A stretch of 64,000 bases of DNA from Chondrus crispus (lineage: Eukaryota; Rhodophyta; Florideophyceae; Gigartinales; Gigartinaceae). Positions within the stretch are counted from its first letter, which is position 1; every line of letters starts with the position of its first letter. The position numbers and the translations under genes were made by a program. Shown in pieces: positions 62,201 through 64,000 of the stretch. The stretch spans positions 225,971 to 289,970 of the forward strand of contig NW_005178858.1 in NCBI RefSeq assembly GCF_000350225.1. The letters are read 5' to 3'. The notes beneath the pieces were generated by a model. That model saw only the letters and a program-made list of their open reading frames with translations. It searched no databases and had not been told where the DNA came from.

Positions 62201-62735
62201 GCCTCTCACCGGACAGCGAACAAGGCGGGGCCATTGGAAAGATGGAACCCCTATTCACAATTAGTACGTTCCCTCGACGAGGTAGCTGGACAGACAATGA
62301 GACCGTCTGAAGGTTGAGAATGAAAAAGGGGGGTTTCAAGAAGCAAAAGGGGCAAGTGACCCCGGCAATGAAAATGACGTTGGACTCATTTAGGGCGTCT
62401 GCAATTAGCAGACGCATGCAAAAAAAGAGGAGGAAAGGGGAGACGCACATCGCCGATGGGAGAAAGAGAATGTGCAAGAAAGAGGAGGAATTTGAGGAAT
62501 GAAGGGGGTAGACGGGGTATGGAAGGAAGACCCCGGGGCACTTCGAACTTGCGAGGAAAGCCAACGCCCGGACGTCTACGGGTGGCACTATCGTCCGAGT
62601 GTTCCGATGGAGAAGGAAGCATGGTATTTTCGTCTTACCCTTGCTAGAACGCCGCGCAGAGTGATTGATGACCGGGAAACACGGTCAGCAGCGGCAGGAG
62701 ATTATACGATGGCTGGGCGTTGCGCAAGGGCGCTC
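59201..62735 (+). other. unassigned 3.5-kb 3' region of retrotransposon 2
   Basis: Between the chromodomain stop and the polypurine tract. Contains several medium open frames on the sense strand, including 59806-60183, about 60510-60833 (with QKGDRVLILSEGLQG), and 61761-62264 (basic, R/T-rich). None has a domain I recognise. Three long pyrimidine tracts ending in AG (about 59935, 60691, 61541) look like 3' splice sites. Possibly a decayed extra ORF expressed by splicing, in the position of an env-like gene, but no membrane protein features are clear. Confidence 0.5.
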
Positions 62736-62747
62736 AGAAGGGGGAAA
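62736..62747 (+). other. polypurine tract of retrotransposon 2
   Basis: AGAAGGGGGAAA directly abuts the first TG of the 3' LTR. Confidence 0.85.
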
Positions 62748-63687
62748 TGTAGTGCAATACGCACCTGAAAAGGGGGGTGAAAAGAAATGAAAATGATGGG
62801 GTATGACAAGCAAAAGTGGAAATCATTTCACTTTATTATTTTAATTATTAATTATTAATTAGTTGCATATTAGTTATTTAACATTAGATTAGATCTACGA
62901 TCTAGCGCCGAGAGCTACTGTAGTGGCTCCGGCGGGGCGATATATACCTTAGCCCTCTGACCACCAAGTCAGTAAAGGTAACCCGAGTTGCCAGAGTCTG
63001 ATATCGCCTTGGTTGAAGTCCGTCTTTTACAAGACATTCCCTTTAACTACAGATTACTTTATCCTTTGCGCTCGGGGGTCCCCTTTTTCCTTATCCATTT
63101 TCCCTTTATTTCCCTATCCTAATTTCCCTTAATCTTGAGTTGGTCCCACCTTGTAGGATTGCGATCCGCAACGTGACGTCATTTGCCATCGGGCTTCTGT
63201 GTTGGTGCACCAGTGGTGCTTTTCTCAGTGTTGGTTCCATCGGAATCTGGTTGCGACCGATCCGTTGTTGATACTTTGCCATCGGGCAGTACGAAGGTGT
63301 AGCGCTGCTACGTTTTCTTCTTTCCCGACGGGCTACGTTGCGACGTCCCCGTCGAAGACCTTATCAAGAGTATAAGGTGTACAAGGCGCTCTTCGAGCAT
63401 TGGATTTACGACCCATCGGACCAGGTTTACCTAAACACCCCTCCGAACTCGTCGAGCAGTTGCCTTTACAAGTCTCTACCACCATTTACCGATCCCGGGC
63501 TGGGCCCTTCTCTTTGCCCCCCCCTATCAGGGGTCCGAGCTACTGCGGGCCGCAAACCCGCTTAAAGAGGACAGGGAGCTTCGAACACTCCGTAGCGCTG
63601 TGCCGTTGGCAGTTGTTGTTTTTGTTGCTGTTGTTTGTGTTGGACCGTCGGACCTTGGTCTCTGCCTAACAGGCGCATTGCACTACA
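62748..63687 (+). repeat. 3' LTR of retrotransposon 2
   Basis: 940 bp, nearly identical to the 5' LTR. Small differences are at the AT-rich block, a few single bases, and one extra C in a C-run near 63518-63525. Followed by TCTTG. Confidence 0.93.
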
Positions 63688-63692
63688 TCTTG

Positions 63693-63799
63693 CAGACGGC
63701 TTCATTGATGGCATGGAGTGGCAGCAATTGAGCACTTTGAAGTCAAGCGGGTTGTATTTGCAAGGCGTCATGCACGAATCGTCTGCTGTACAGTTGTAA
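63693..63799 (+). pseudogene. 3' part of the open frame split by retrotransposon 2
   Basis: Continues the frame that starts at 51206 and ends at TAA 63797-63799. See the 5' part for evidence and doubts. Nothing is recognised from 63800 to the window end. Confidence 0.35.
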
Positions 63800-64000
63800 T
63801 CTGATCAGTGTGAAATGAGACCATAGAGATTTTGACACTTGTTAGAATTGGATCCATTGTGTGACAGCCCCTGTTCACAACGAGCCCTGCCAAAAGGATA
63901 TCTTCCAGTGAGCAAGCATGAGAACGGCTCATCGTTTGATGAGCAATTGGTTGTTGGTAAGACGCACTTACCAACACAAGCAAGCAGAAACGCAGACCCA

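Larger units (their letters stand above)
51375..63687 (+). mobile_element. Ty3/gypsy chromodomain LTR retrotransposon 2 (12.3 kb)
   Basis: LTRs of 938 bp (51375-52312) and 940 bp (62748-63687), ends TGTAGTGCAAT...ATTGCACTACA, TCTTG target duplications at 51370-51374 and 63688-63692. TGG at 52317-52319 starts a candidate primer-binding site. A polypurine tract (62736-62747) abuts the 3' LTR. The internal region has gag, protease, RT, RNase H, integrase and a chromodomain, then 3.5 kb of unassigned sequence. The LTRs are almost identical, pointing to a recent insertion, yet pol has stops and a frameshift. Confidence 0.93.

Noticed and set aside
1..64000. CRISPR arrays, bacterial operons, integrons or phage genes
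   Set aside because: No regularly spaced repeats, ribosome-binding-site operons or prokaryotic gene families were seen; all recognisable genes are eukaryotic.

Overview
The window looks like nuclear DNA of a eukaryotic alga, most likely a multicellular (florideophyte) red alga such as Chondrus. That assignment is inference. It rests on single-gene transcription units with mostly intron-less ORFs, eukaryote-only families (a TFIIIC TPR subunit, an ARID/armadillo protein, mTERF, an intron-bearing tRNA), abundant Ty3/gypsy, Harbinger, MULE and pogo elements, and plastid-type presequences with a phenylalanine near the N-terminus (MSAF in pyruvate kinase, MAFI in mTERF), a known trait of red-algal transit peptides. 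There are two 100-N assembly gaps (28334-28433 and 38612-38711) and no bacterial-style operons or CRISPR arrays.

Layout. 1-3.5 kb is repeat-rich with gene remnants. 3510-7750 is a complete two-gene PIF/Harbinger transposon with TAA target duplications. 8616-8696 is a 26-codon metallothionein-like gene. 10331-12356 is a compact MULE. 12417-13149 is a pogo/Tigger-like element with TA duplications, sitting just upstream of a plastid-type pyruvate kinase (13442-15127). 15.7-16.2 kb holds one copy of a MITE family whose second copy is at 33.9-34.4 kb. The gene-dense middle has GTF3C3-like TFIIIC (18283-20883), a jelly-roll-like nuclear protein (21096-21884, -), RecQ helicase (22457-24352), a coiled-coil TP-rich protein (25088-26614), a large disordered protein (29185-32349), a histidine phosphatase (34984-36015), an ARID/armadillo protein (-, through a gap), mTERF (39153-40481), and a three-exon membrane protein gene (40552-41506, -) that I reconstructed from splice sites.

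From 42.6 kb on: tRNA-Ala(AGC) with a 14-nt intron, a perfect 44-bp palindrome, and a nonautonomous Harbinger-type element (42907-49350, TTA duplications). That element was itself invaded by a 5.5-kb chromodomain Ty3/gypsy retrotransposon (43309-48854, GAACC duplications). The last 12.3 kb (51375-63687, TCTTG duplications) is a second chromodomain Ty3/gypsy element with near-identical 0.94-kb LTRs, a pol gene broken by stops and a frameshift, and 3.5 kb of unexplained sequence between pol and the 3' LTR. Its insertion splits a 91-codon open frame in the flanking DNA.

Host genes are housekeeping or regulatory (glycolysis, Pol III transcription, DNA repair, chromatin remodelling, organelle gene expression) and do not form one pathway. 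Several are divergent pairs with short shared promoters (21884/22457 and 38933/39153). I found no clearly new multi-gene system. The most unusual items are the tiny metallothionein, the intron-bearing tRNA-Ala, nested and head-to-head transposon junctions, an LTR with TA...TA ends, and the unexplained 3' region of the second retrotransposon.
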